A DNA stretch of 64,000 nucleotides from Erythrobacter tepidarius (lineage in GTDB: Bacteria > Pseudomonadota > Alphaproteobacteria > Sphingomonadales > Sphingomonadaceae), in assembly GCF_002155695.1 (NCBI RefSeq), contig NZ_MUYJ01000005.1, positions 124,001 to 188,000 on the forward strand, given 5' to 3'. Every line of letters begins with the position of its first letter. Within the stretch, counting starts at the first letter, position 1. Shown here one piece after another: positions 1 to 7,446 of this stretch. The notes beneath the pieces are model-generated. The model made no database searches and was not told where the DNA came from. It worked only from the letters and a program-made list of their open reading frames with translations. Position numbers and translations under genes: made by a program.

Positions 1-11
1 CATTGCGAAAA

Positions 12-87
12 TGGTGAGCCCGACAGGATTCGAACCTGTGACCCGCTGATTAAAAGTCAGCTGCTCTACCTACTGAGCTACGGGCCC
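12..87 (-). tRNA. tRNA-Lys (UUU)
   Basis: The minus strand folds into a full cloverleaf. A 7-bp acceptor stem pairs GGGCCCG with CGGGCUC, with one G-U pair. The anticodon stem GCUGA/UCAGC encloses the loop CUUUUAA, which gives anticodon UUU (lysine). The T arm contains UUCGAAU, the discriminator base is A, and the CCA tail is encoded at 12-14. Length is 76 nt including CCA. It lies just downstream of folK on the same strand. No attachment-site repeat or integrase is visible beside it. Confidence 0.96.
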
Positions 88-119
88 ACATCTGTGCCGC
101 GCGGTGGCGGCAGGCGCGC

Positions 120-635
120 TCACCTAGGCAGGGGGCGGCGGCGGGTCAAGCGGGCATGGGCCTGAGCGAGACGCAATCCGCTGGCCGGATCGCGCCAGTC
201 CGGGGCAATCGTGCAGGCTGGCGTGAGCACGAAAGTGCGGTGGCGGTAGTCGGGGTGGGGGATCGTGAGGCCTGCACTCGCCCAGCGCCCGCCGCTCCAC
301 AAGATGATGTCGCAATCGAGCACCCGATCACCCCAGCGCCGCCCGCGCCGCCGTCCGAACGCGCGCTCGCTGCGCTTGAGCGCGGCCAGCAGCGCCGGCG
401 GGGCAAGCTCGCTTTCCAGCACCAGCGCGGCGTTGGCGAAGCGGCGCTGCGCCGCGCCCATCGCCGGCGTGACGAGCACCGGCGAGCGGGCAAGAACGGT
501 GCCCAATGCGGCCAGCTCCTCCATCGCCGCGCGCACCACGCCCGCGGGCGCTCCAAACCGGTGGTGCCGCCGGTTGCTCCCCAGCGCGACGAGATAGAGG
601 TTGCGCACCTCAGATGTCTTGCGCAATCCGCCCAT
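120..635 (-). CDS. folK: 2-amino-4-hydroxy-6-hydroxymethyldihydropteridine diphosphokinase
   Basis: HPPK transfers diphosphate from ATP to 6-hydroxymethyl-dihydropterin, the step before dihydropteroate synthase in folate synthesis; it is a cytosolic enzyme. The protein (171 aa from the chosen start) has the family start block YLVALGSN near residue 14 and the signature RRWGDRVLDCDIILW, followed by IPHPDYRHRTFVL. These match the HPPK pterin/ATP site. The ATG at 635 is chosen because it lies shortly before the conserved LGSN block; a longer frame would reach 698. The start lies 26 nt inside the upstream amidase gene, so the two are probably co-transcribed. Confidence 0.88.
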   Translation of the reverse strand: MGGLRKTSEVRNLYLVALGSNRRHHRFGAPAGVVRAAMEELAALGTVLARSPVLVTPAMGAAQRRFANAALVLESELAPPALLAALKRSERAFGRRRGRRWGDRVLDCDIILWSGGRWASAGLTIPHPDYRHRTFVLTPACTIAPDWRDPASGLRLAQAHARLTRRRPLPR

Positions 636-1476
636 AGAGCTGCGGGCGGCGATCGCGGAAGAAGCCCATCCCGGCGCGGTGGGTGGCGGCGCGGGCAAGA
701 TCGAGCCGCGCGGTCAGCACGCCGGATTCGCCCGCGCCATATTCGGCAAGGACATCGCCCCACTCGTCTGCGATGAAGGAGTGGCCGTAGAAGCGCTGTC
801 CGCCTTCGGTGCCGATCCGGTTGGCGGCGAGCACTGGCATGCAATTCGACACGCTATGTCCGATCATCGCGCGCCGCCACATGCGGCTGGTGTCGAGATC
901 GGGGTCATATGGCTCGGAGCCGATCGCGGTGGGATACATCAGCACTTCGGCCCCCATCAGCGCCATCGCGCGCGCGCATTCGGGATACCACTGATCCCAG
1001 CAGATGCCGACGCCGACCCTTACCACGGCACCGTCCTCGCCCGGCACATCCCACACCTTGAAGCCGGTGTTGCCGGGGCGGAAATAGTATTTTTCCTCAT
1101 AGCCCGGCCCATCGGGTATATGGCTCTTGCGATAGGTGCCCATGATGCCGCCATCGGGGCCGATCATCGCAAGGGTGTTGTAATAGTGGTGCCCGTCACG
1201 CTCGAAAAAGCTGGTGGGGATCGTCACTTTCAGCTTCGCGGCCAGCGCCTGCATGGCGGTGACGCTGGGGTGCTCGGGCGTCGGGCGGGCGAGGGCGAAC
1301 AGCGTTTCGTCCTCTTCGCGGCAGAAATAGGGTCCGGAGAACAGCTCGGGCGGAAGGATCAGCTGCGCACCCTTGGCCGCAGCCTCCTCCACCAGCGCCG
1401 ACACGGCGGCGATATTTGCGGCTTCGTCATCCGAGCCGAGGGCCAGCTGCAGGGCGGCGACGGTGATTGCGGTCAT
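610..1476 (-). CDS. aguB: N-carbamoylputrescine amidase (nitrilase superfamily)
   Basis: AguB hydrolyses N-carbamoylputrescine to putrescine, CO2 and ammonia, the last step of the agmatine route to putrescine. The 288-residue protein is of normal length and shows the nitrilase triad: Glu44 in PPELF, Lys117 in YRKSHIP and Cys159 in GICWDQWYPE. The region around the cysteine and YPTAIGSEP closely fits AguB rather than generic nitrilases. No agmatine deiminase gene is visible in this window, so the substrate assignment rests on the protein alone. It overlaps the downstream folK start by 26 nt. Confidence 0.9.
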   Translation of the reverse strand: MTAITVAALQLALGSDDEAANIAAVSALVEEAAAKGAQLILPPELFSGPYFCREEDETLFALARPTPEHPSVTAMQALAAKLKVTIPTSFFERDGHHYYNTLAMIGPDGGIMGTYRKSHIPDGPGYEEKYYFRPGNTGFKVWDVPGEDGAVVRVGVGICWDQWYPECARAMALMGAEVLMYPTAIGSEPYDPDLDTSRMWRRAMIGHSVSNCMPVLAANRIGTEGGQRFYGHSFIADEWGDVLAEYGAGESGVLTARLDLARAATHRAGMGFFRDRRPQLYGRIAQDI

Positions 1477-1552
1477 GCCGCCGCCCCTTATAGCGATTTC
1501 GAGTTCGGTGGAACACCGAAAGGCCTGGAAATCGCGGCCGACAAAGGGGCGA

Positions 1553-2443
1553 TTACTTCGCCTTCTTGAAGAGCAGCGTCATGCGGTCGCTTTCGCCCAG
1601 GCCCTTGAGGTCTTCGCGCTTGGTGGCGAGCACCGGGGGCATTTCCCACACCCCCTCCTTGTGATCGGCGCTGTCCTTGGGATTGGCGTTGACCTCGCTC
1701 TTGGCAACGAGTTCGAAGCCGTTGACCCGCATGAAATCGATCACGTCCTGCTCGCGCAGATAGCCCTTGGTGCCGTTGGCATAGGACCACGGCGCGTCCG
1801 GCTTGGCGCGGTGCTGGACGATGCCGAGCAGCCCGTCATCCTTGAGCAGCTCGCGCATCGCCTTGATTTCGCTGTCGGCCATGTTCCAGCGCATCAGGTT
1901 GTGCATCATGCGAATCACCAGAATGCGATCAAATGTGCCCTTCTGCTCGGCCGGGACAGCGTCCATCGTCATCGCGGCGAAGCGTTCGACGGGCAGCCCC
2001 GTGAAGGAGGCGACATCCTGCGGAAACTTGGCCGCGGCATCGCGCACGCCCTGCTGACGTGCCGGATCGCTGGAAACCAGCAGCGGATTGAAGAACAGGC
2101 CAACCAACTGCCCCTCGCCGCCCAGATAATGGCCCAGCAGGCGCGAATACCATTCGCCGCCCGGGGCATATTCGCCGACCTTCATCTCCGGGCCGACATG
2201 GAAGAAGGCGAGCGTTTCGGCCGGATGACGGTAGGCATCGCGCGCCTTGTCCTGGGCGCGGGTGGGGTGATTGATCGCCGCCGAAAGCTGCTCGCCGTGC
2301 ATCTTGAGGAAATGCGCGGTGTCCTTGATGTGCGCCTCATCGACCTCACCGCCGGCCATGGCGTGGCCTTGGTGCTGGGCCATCAGCGGCGCGGCAAGGG
2401 AAAGGCCGCTCGCGGCGGTGAGGGCAAGGATCAGCTTTTTCAT
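1553..2443 (-). CDS. exported class I methyltransferase-like protein
   Basis: The protein (296 aa) starts with a typical signal peptide: MKKLILALTAASGLSLAAPLMAQ, with cleavage likely after AQ. The mature part resembles the predicted-methyltransferase family COG4798. It has an altered SAM-binding glycine motif (KVGEYAPGGEWYSRLL, near residue 87) and a later block VIRMMHNLMRW where cytosolic members carry the post-II motif. A secreted SAM-dependent enzyme would lack obvious cofactor supply, so the catalytic role is uncertain. It may bind a different ligand. It is a single gene between aguB and the divergent msrA. Confidence 0.72.
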   Translation of the reverse strand: MKKLILALTAASGLSLAAPLMAQHQGHAMAGGEVDEAHIKDTAHFLKMHGEQLSAAINHPTRAQDKARDAYRHPAETLAFFHVGPEMKVGEYAPGGEWYSRLLGHYLGGEGQLVGLFFNPLLVSSDPARQQGVRDAAAKFPQDVASFTGLPVERFAAMTMDAVPAEQKGTFDRILVIRMMHNLMRWNMADSEIKAMRELLKDDGLLGIVQHRAKPDAPWSYANGTKGYLREQDVIDFMRVNGFELVAKSEVNANPKDSADHKEGVWEMPPVLATKREDLKGLGESDRMTLLFKKAK

Positions 2444-2539
2444 GGGTCAGTTCTCCCGGGAGATGGAAATTTTGGCACGGTTCCCGTGGCAAGGCGCACA
2501 CGGCTAGCCTATTTGTGCCAGAAACCGATGGAGAATTCG

Positions 2540-3094
2540 ATGAGCAACATGGACACGGCGATCATGGCGGGGGGATGCTTCTGGTGCACCGAAGCGGTGT
2601 TCCGCGACGTGGTGGGCGTGACAGGCGTGGAAAGCGGCTATATCGGCGGCACCACGCCGAACCCGACCTACAAGGAAGTGTGCACCGGCCATACCGGCCA
2701 TGCCGAAGCGATCCGCGTGACCTTCGATCCGGACATGATCAGCCTCGCCGAAATCTACGACGTCTTCCTCGGCACGCATGATCCGACGCAACTCAACCGG
2801 CAGGGCAACGACATCGGCACGCAGTATCGCTCGGCGATCTTCCCGCTGTCCGAGCAACAGCGCGCCGAGGCCGAGGCCGCGATCCGGCGCTGGAATGCCG
2901 CGCACGGCCGGCAAGCCGTGACCACCATCGAAGGCCTGTCGGGCGGCGTCCAGACAGCGCAGTGGTATCCGGCCGAGGACTACCATCAGGATTACTGGAT
3001 CGGCGAAGGCCAGCGCAATCCCTACTGCCTGGCGGTGATTCCGCCCAAGCTGATGAAGCTGCGCAAGAGCTTCCAGAAATATGTGAAGGACTGA
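2540..3094 (+). CDS. msrA: peptide-methionine (S)-S-oxide reductase
   Basis: MsrA reduces the S epimer of methionine sulfoxide in oxidised proteins. The catalytic motif GGCFWC (Cys13) lies at the N-terminus, followed by the family blocks GVTGVESGYIGG, TGHAEAI and HHDPTQLNRQGNDIGTQYRS-like sequence (here THDPTQLNRQGNDIGTQYRS). The ATG at 2540 is preferred because a GGAG sits six bases before it. An in-frame ATG at 2528 would add four residues. The protein has 184 aa, normal for MsrA. The R-epimer enzyme msrB lies about 14 kb away and is not linked to it. Confidence 0.93.
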   Translation: MSNMDTAIMAGGCFWCTEAVFRDVVGVTGVESGYIGGTTPNPTYKEVCTGHTGHAEAIRVTFDPDMISLAEIYDVFLGTHDPTQLNRQGNDIGTQYRSAIFPLSEQQRAEAEAAIRRWNAAHGRQAVTTIEGLSGGVQTAQWYPAEDYHQDYWIGEGQRNPYCLAVIPPKLMKLRKSFQKYVKD

Positions 3095-3110
3095 CGCCCC
3101 GCCCCGCTCC

Positions 3111-3130
3111 GCCCGGCCCGCAGGCCGGGC
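3111..3130. terminator. possible terminator hairpin between msrA and rsmB-like gene
   Basis: GCCCGGCC (3111-3118) and GGCCGGGC (3123-3130) form a perfect 8-bp stem with a 4-nt CGCA loop. It lies between two convergent genes, as expected for a shared terminator. There is no clear T tract on either side, so it could also be chance pairing in GC-rich DNA. Confidence 0.4.
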
Positions 3131-3144
3131 CGACGGACCGGAAT

Positions 3145-4395
3145 CTACCCTTTGCTCCACCGCGCCACGAAGAACCCGTCGAGCCCGCCGTGCTCGGCCA
3201 GCATCCCGGGATGGGTGCGCAGCCAGCCCTCTGCGGTCGGCGCGAGGCCGGCGGGAAGTTCCTCCGCTGAGATCGGCGATGGAATGAGGCCCAGTTCGGC
3301 GTCGATCCACGCCGCTTGCTCCTCGCCCTCTTCGGATTCGAGCGAGCATACGGCGTAAACCAGCACCCCGCCGGGATTGAGCCAATCCGCTGCCCTCGCC
3401 GCAAGGGCGCGTTGCAATTGCGCCATCTCGGCGATCTGGGCCTTGCCGATGCGGTGGAGCACATCGGGGTGGCGGCGACAGGTGCCGGTGGCGGTGCAGG
3501 GCGCATCGATCAGGATCGCGTCGAAGCGGTGCCTCGGCTGCCATGCGAGCGCATCGGCGCGCACCGGCGAGGCCGCAAGCCCGGTGCGCCTGAGATTGTC
3601 CTTGAGCAGGGCTAGCCGGCGCTTGGACAGGTCGAGCGCGGTCACCTTCCATCCCGCCGCTGCCAGCTGCATCGTCTTGCCGCCTGGCGCCGCGCACAGA
3701 TCGAGCGCGGAACGTCCCTCGCCCGCCCCCAGCAGCCGGGCGGGAAGCGATGCGGCCAAGTCCTGCACCCACCAATCGCCTGTCTTGAAGCCGTCGAGCT
3801 TCTCCACCGCGGCACCGCGCGGCAAGCGGACGTGGCCGGGCGCAAGGCTGATCCCACCCATCGCCACGGCGCGGGCGGCGGTCTGGGCGGGGTGTTTCAG
3901 GGCGAGGTCAAGCTCGGGCGGCAAGGCAAGTCCCGGTGCGATCGCGGCAGCCTTGTCCGCGCCCCAGCGCGCGGTGACCTGCTCGGGCAGGGTCGGCGCT
4001 GCGGGCAGGGCCGCGCCCTGCTGCACCAGCGCCGAGAACACCCCGTGCGCCAGCCGCCGCGGCCCGCCCGCCAGCAGCGCAAGGCCGGTGGCAATCACCG
4101 CGTGGGGCGGGGTGTCGAGCCGCAAGGCCTGCGCCAGCATCAGCCGCAGCACCATGCGCGCCTTGGCATCGCCGGGCAGGCGCTGCCTGGTGGCGCTGTC
4201 GATCAGGGCATCGAGGTCGGTCAGCCAGCGCAAGGTCTCGCTCGCAATCGCCTTGGCGAGCGCGCGGTCGGGGGCCTTGCGGATGTCGGCCAGCGCCGCC
4301 GCTTGCGCCTGTTCGAGCGTCTCGCCGCGGCGGCACACGGCATCGAGCAGGCGCAGCGCGGCACGGCGCACGGGAAGTCCGGGGGGCAGGGCCAT
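3145..4395 (-). CDS. rsmB: RsmB/NOP family 16S rRNA m5C methyltransferase
   Basis: Members methylate cytosine (C967 in E. coli 16S rRNA) using SAM. Residues 1-130 form the alpha-helical NusB-like RNA-binding domain. The catalytic domain follows, with SAM motif I ALDLCAAPGGKTMQLA, the motif IV cysteine in DAPCTATGTCRRHPD and the motif VI cysteine in YAVCSLESEEGE. Two cysteines of this kind are typical of RNA m5C methyltransferases. At 416 aa it is slightly shorter than E. coli RsmB (429 aa). Exact target specificity cannot be read from sequence, so rsmB is the best family name rather than a proven orthologue. Confidence 0.88.
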   Translation of the reverse strand: MALPPGLPVRRAALRLLDAVCRRGETLEQAQAAALADIRKAPDRALAKAIASETLRWLTDLDALIDSATRQRLPGDAKARMVLRLMLAQALRLDTPPHAVIATGLALLAGGPRRLAHGVFSALVQQGAALPAAPTLPEQVTARWGADKAAAIAPGLALPPELDLALKHPAQTAARAVAMGGISLAPGHVRLPRGAAVEKLDGFKTGDWWVQDLAASLPARLLGAGEGRSALDLCAAPGGKTMQLAAAGWKVTALDLSKRRLALLKDNLRRTGLAASPVRADALAWQPRHRFDAILIDAPCTATGTCRRHPDVLHRIGKAQIAEMAQLQRALAARAADWLNPGGVLVYAVCSLESEEGEEQAAWIDAELGLIPSPISAEELPAGLAPTAEGWLRTHPGMLAEHGGLDGFFVARWSKG

Positions 4396-4519
4396 GCACG
4401 GCCCCTAAAGCATCGCGCGAAGAAGTGGGAACCGGTTTTTGGCGCCTCGGCGACGCCGGCCACAAACACGCCGCCTGACCTTGCTTGAAACAAAGCGCCA
4501 GCATGGGCATTTGGCGGGC

Positions 4520-4678
4520 ATGACCAAGCAAAAGTCCGAAGCCGCCAAGACCTTCAAGAAGCCCGCGCACTGGACCAACGAACCGCCGCCTGCTCCCAAG
4601 GCGGTCGAGTCCACCGAAAAGCTTTCCCCCACCCGCTACGGCGATTGGGAGAAGAACGGCATCGCCTGGGATTTCTGA
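4520..4678 (+). CDS. SDHAF4-like protein (DUF1674), succinate dehydrogenase assembly factor
   Basis: This 52-residue protein ends in SPTRYGDWEKNGIAWDF, the C-terminal signature of the DUF1674/SDHAF4 family. In mitochondria that family binds the flavinylated SdhA subunit and helps assemble succinate dehydrogenase. The N-terminal half is low in complexity and rich in Lys and Pro. The ATG at 4520 gives the usual size; a longer in-frame extension to 4439 shows no family resemblance. No sdh gene is nearby. It is convergent with the P450 gene, and a parS site lies between the two. Confidence 0.82.
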   Translation: MTKQKSEAAKTFKKPAHWTNEPPPAPKAVESTEKLSPTRYGDWEKNGIAWDF

Positions 4679-4824
4679 TCTTTTCTCTTTTCGCGGGCAA
4701 GCGCCGGGCAGTCGTGCTCGCAATGCCTTCAGCCTCGAACCGGGCAGCCATGCGCGGGGGCACCCGCCCGCCGCGCCGTCATCTCAGCGGCACGTCAATC
4801 GTCCGATCATCGAAGGGCGCGCGA

Positions 4825-4840
4825 TGTTTCACGTGAAACA
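4825..4840. other. parS: parS chromosome-segregation site
   Basis: TGTTTCACGTGAAACA is a perfect 16-bp palindrome identical to the consensus parS site bound by ParB/Spo0J; flanking bases extend the palindrome to GATG..CATC. Such sites nucleate ParB spreading and normally cluster near the replication origin. It sits in the 160-bp gap between the SDHAF4-like gene and the stop codon of the P450 gene, touching that stop codon. An exact match is very unlikely by chance in 64 kb. The parAB genes themselves are not in this window. Confidence 0.93.
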
Positions 4841-6268
4841 TCACAGCGGCCGGAACTCCACCTTCAGCCCGTCCTTGGGCTGTGGGATCGGCCAGTCCTG
4901 CCATGCGGGGTTGTAGCCGGCCGCGACCGTGATGTGGTAGCGCTGGAGCAGCTGGGCCATGAGGATCTTCACCTGCATATAGGCAAAATGCAGGCCGAGG
5001 CACATGTGCGCGCCCCCGCCGAACGGCACCCAGGCATATTTGTGCCGTGCCTTCACCAGCTCCGGCGTGAAGCGCATGGGATCGAAGGTGAAGGGATTGT
5101 CCCAGTATTCCTCCGAATGGTGCGTCCAGTAGATGTTGATCCCCACCATCGCGCCCGCGGGAATGCGATAGCCGCCATATTCGAATTCGCGCAGCGCGCG
5201 GCGCGGCATCGAAGGCACCGGGGGGATCATCCGGAGCGATTCCTTGAACGCCATTTCGGTCAATTCGAGCTTGGCCAGATCGTCATAGTCGAGCGGGCGC
5301 GGGTTGCCGTCGCCATCCGGCCCGCCGGTGACCGCGAAAATCTCCTCGCGCAGTTTCTCCTGCCATGCCGGGTTCGAGGCGAGGTGGAAGACCAGCGATG
5401 TCGCCGAAGAGGTGATGGTGTCATGCGCCGCCATCATCAGGAAGTTCATGTGATCGACCACCTCGTCCACGGGGAGCAGGCTGCCGTCCTCGCGGGTGGC
5501 GGTGGCGAACTGGCTGAACATGTCCTGCCCACCGCCCTCGGCGCGGCGGCGAAGGGTTTCGCGGGTAAAATAGTCCACCAGATAGGCCCGCCCATCGACG
5601 CCCTTCTTCATCTTGGTGAAGGGCAGCGGCCGGCGCACCGGCGCAACCGAGGCCTGCACCATGTCGACGAAGGCCTGGTTGATCCTGTCGGCTTGCGGCC
5701 CCCACGGCAGGCCGATGAAGCTCTCTGCCGCCAGATCGAGCGTGAGCTTCTTGATCGCCGGGTAGAACCGCTTCGGCCCAGCCCAGGTGGCGACCTCGCG
5801 CGCGATCCCGCGATTGAGCGCGCCCGCATAGTGGCGCATCGGTTCGGGCTTGAAGGCAATCGAGAGCGCGCGCCGGTCGATCCGGTGACGCTCGAAATCC
5901 ATCAGCATCAGCCCGCGCGGGAAGAGCTGGTCGAGCACCGGGCCCCAGCCTTGCTCCGACGAGAAGATCTTGTCTTTGTTGAACAGCAGCAGTTCGTTCG
6001 CCTCGGCCCCGATGAGGGCGACCTGCCAGCCGCCAAAGGCGCGGTTCTTGTAGACCTTGCCGTGAGTCTTGATCATCCGCTCGGCAAAGGCGTGCGGATC
6101 GGCCAGCATGGTGAAGGTGTTGCCGACCAGCGGCCAGCCGGCATCGCCCGGGATGTGGGCCAGATCAGCCGCGCTCAGGCGCCTTTCGCTCCAGTGACGC
6201 GGCGCATCCGCAGGGGCGCCGCCCCCGATGGTTTCGTTGTCCTGCGGGGCTGCGGCAAGGGTGGCCAT
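4841..6268 (-). CDS. cytochrome P450
   Basis: This is a heme-thiolate monooxygenase of 475 residues. The heme-binding loop FGGGAHMCLG places the cysteine ligand at residue 423. The K-helix ExxR is ESLR, and the I-helix oxygen-activation segment reads AAHDTITSS, where the common AGxDTT glycine is replaced. No N-terminal membrane anchor is evident, as usual for bacterial P450s. Substrate and redox partner cannot be inferred; no ferredoxin or reductase gene is adjacent. hemH lies directly upstream on the same strand but is separated by 64 nt holding a short palindrome, so a separate promoter is likely. Confidence 0.93.
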   Translation of the reverse strand: MATLAAAPQDNETIGGGAPADAPRHWSERRLSAADLAHIPGDAGWPLVGNTFTMLADPHAFAERMIKTHGKVYKNRAFGGWQVALIGAEANELLLFNKDKIFSSEQGWGPVLDQLFPRGLMLMDFERHRIDRRALSIAFKPEPMRHYAGALNRGIAREVATWAGPKRFYPAIKKLTLDLAAESFIGLPWGPQADRINQAFVDMVQASVAPVRRPLPFTKMKKGVDGRAYLVDYFTRETLRRRAEGGGQDMFSQFATATREDGSLLPVDEVVDHMNFLMMAAHDTITSSATSLVFHLASNPAWQEKLREEIFAVTGGPDGDGNPRPLDYDDLAKLELTEMAFKESLRMIPPVPSMPRRALREFEYGGYRIPAGAMVGINIYWTHHSEEYWDNPFTFDPMRFTPELVKARHKYAWVPFGGGAHMCLGLHFAYMQVKILMAQLLQRYHITVAAGYNPAWQDWPIPQPKDGLKVEFRPL

Positions 6269-6308
6269 GGCGTTTCGATGCTCCGTGATGAGTTCGGATT
6301 CGCAACTT

Positions 6309-6318
6309 ACATTAATGT
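6309..6318. promoter_or_regulatory. ACATTAATGT palindrome upstream of the P450 gene
   Basis: A perfect 10-bp AT-rich palindrome lies about 40 nt before the P450 start, within the 64-nt gap that follows hemH. AT-rich DNA is rare in this genome, and such a dyad would suit a dimeric repressor, for example of the TetR type. No regulator gene is adjacent, so the role is inferred only. Confidence 0.35.
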
Positions 6319-6332
6319 GCGTTTCTAAAGCG

Positions 6333-7367
6333 TCAAATCCAACCCGACAATTCGCGTTGCAGCAGGGCCTCGATCATCGCGAGCCCGTGCTCCGAGGTGT
6401 TGAGGCAGTCGAGCACGGCATAGTCCTCGCCCCCCGCCTCGACGAATTCCTCGCGTCCCTCGATCGCCAGTTCCTCCAGTGTCTCGACGCAGTCGGCGGC
6501 AAAGCCGGGCGCAGCGACCACCAGCCGCCTGGTGCCCTTGCCGCCTTCGGCAATCAGGGTCGCATCGGTGGAAGGTTCGAGCCAGGCCGAAGGCCCGAAG
6601 CGCGACTGGAAGGTGGTCTCGAACCGCACTCCGGCAAATTCGCTCCGCTGCGCCAGCGCCTCGCGCAGGAGGCGGGCGGTCTTCATGCAGTGACAATAAT
6701 AGGGATCGCCCTTCTGCAGCGTCTGTTGCGGCATCCCGTGAAAGCTCATCAGCATCACTTCCGGCGTGAAGGCGAGCGCGCGCACCTGCCGCGTCAGATC
6801 CTCGGCCAGGGCGGCAATATAGCCGGGATGATCGTGATAGGGCGGCACGAAGCGCAGCGCCGGCTGCCAGCGCATCCCGGCGAGCACGCGCGCGACCTCG
6901 TCGAACACGGTTGCGGTGGTGGCGGCGCAGTATTGCGGATACATCGGCGCGATCAGGATGCGGTCGCAGCCCTGATCCATCAGCGCGGTGAGGCGGCTTT
7001 CGATCGAGGGATTGCCGTAGCGCATGGCGTAATCGACCACGACATGTTCGCCGAAGCGCCCTGCCATGGCCGCGGCTTGGCGCGCGGTGATATCGGCCAG
7101 CGGCGAGCCGCGCTCGGTCCAGATCTTGGCATAGGCCTTGGCGCTTTTCTGCGGACGGGTGTTGAGGATGATGCCGCGCAGGATCACCTGCCACACGATC
7201 GGCGGGATCTCGACCACCCGCGTATCGGACAGGAACTGCTTGAGATAGCGGCGGACCGATTCCGGATCGGGCCCGTCGGGCGTGCCGAGGTTGATCAGCA
7301 AGACGCCGATCATGCCGCTTGATACGGGAGGGTGATCGCCCGGAAGGCGCTGGGTCTGCCAGGTCAT
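6333..7367 (-). CDS. hemH: ferrochelatase
   Basis: HemH inserts Fe2+ into protoporphyrin IX, the last step of heme synthesis, at the inner face of the membrane. The protein is 344 aa, normal for the family. It shows the N-terminal GVLLINLGTPDGP block, the metal-binding His210 in SFHGMP, and the acidic C-terminal stretch ETLEELAIEGREEF. The ATG at 7367 is used; a later ATG at 7313 would begin at MIGVLLINLG, but an N-terminal extension with DHPPV is familiar in this family. Heme supply to the adjacent P450 is a possible reason for the neighbourhood, though not evidence of an operon. Confidence 0.94.
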   Translation of the reverse strand: MTWQTQRLPGDHPPVSSGMIGVLLINLGTPDGPDPESVRRYLKQFLSDTRVVEIPPIVWQVILRGIILNTRPQKSAKAYAKIWTERGSPLADITARQAAAMAGRFGEHVVVDYAMRYGNPSIESRLTALMDQGCDRILIAPMYPQYCAATTATVFDEVARVLAGMRWQPALRFVPPYHDHPGYIAALAEDLTRQVRALAFTPEVMLMSFHGMPQQTLQKGDPYYCHCMKTARLLREALAQRSEFAGVRFETTFQSRFGPSAWLEPSTDATLIAEGGKGTRRLVVAAPGFAADCVETLEELAIEGREEFVEAGGEDYAVLDCLNTSEHGLAMIEALLQRELSGWI

Positions 7368-7446
7368 TGCCGCCCCAACGATCGGCAGGCGATAGGTTTC
7401 CGGCGCGCAGGCCTGGCCCGGACCGGGAGGTGATGTTCTGTCCGGG

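Noticed and set aside
12..87. Integration site at tRNA-Lys or tRNA-Leu
   Set aside because: No duplicated tRNA 3' end, integrase or foreign-looking genes near either tRNA in the window.
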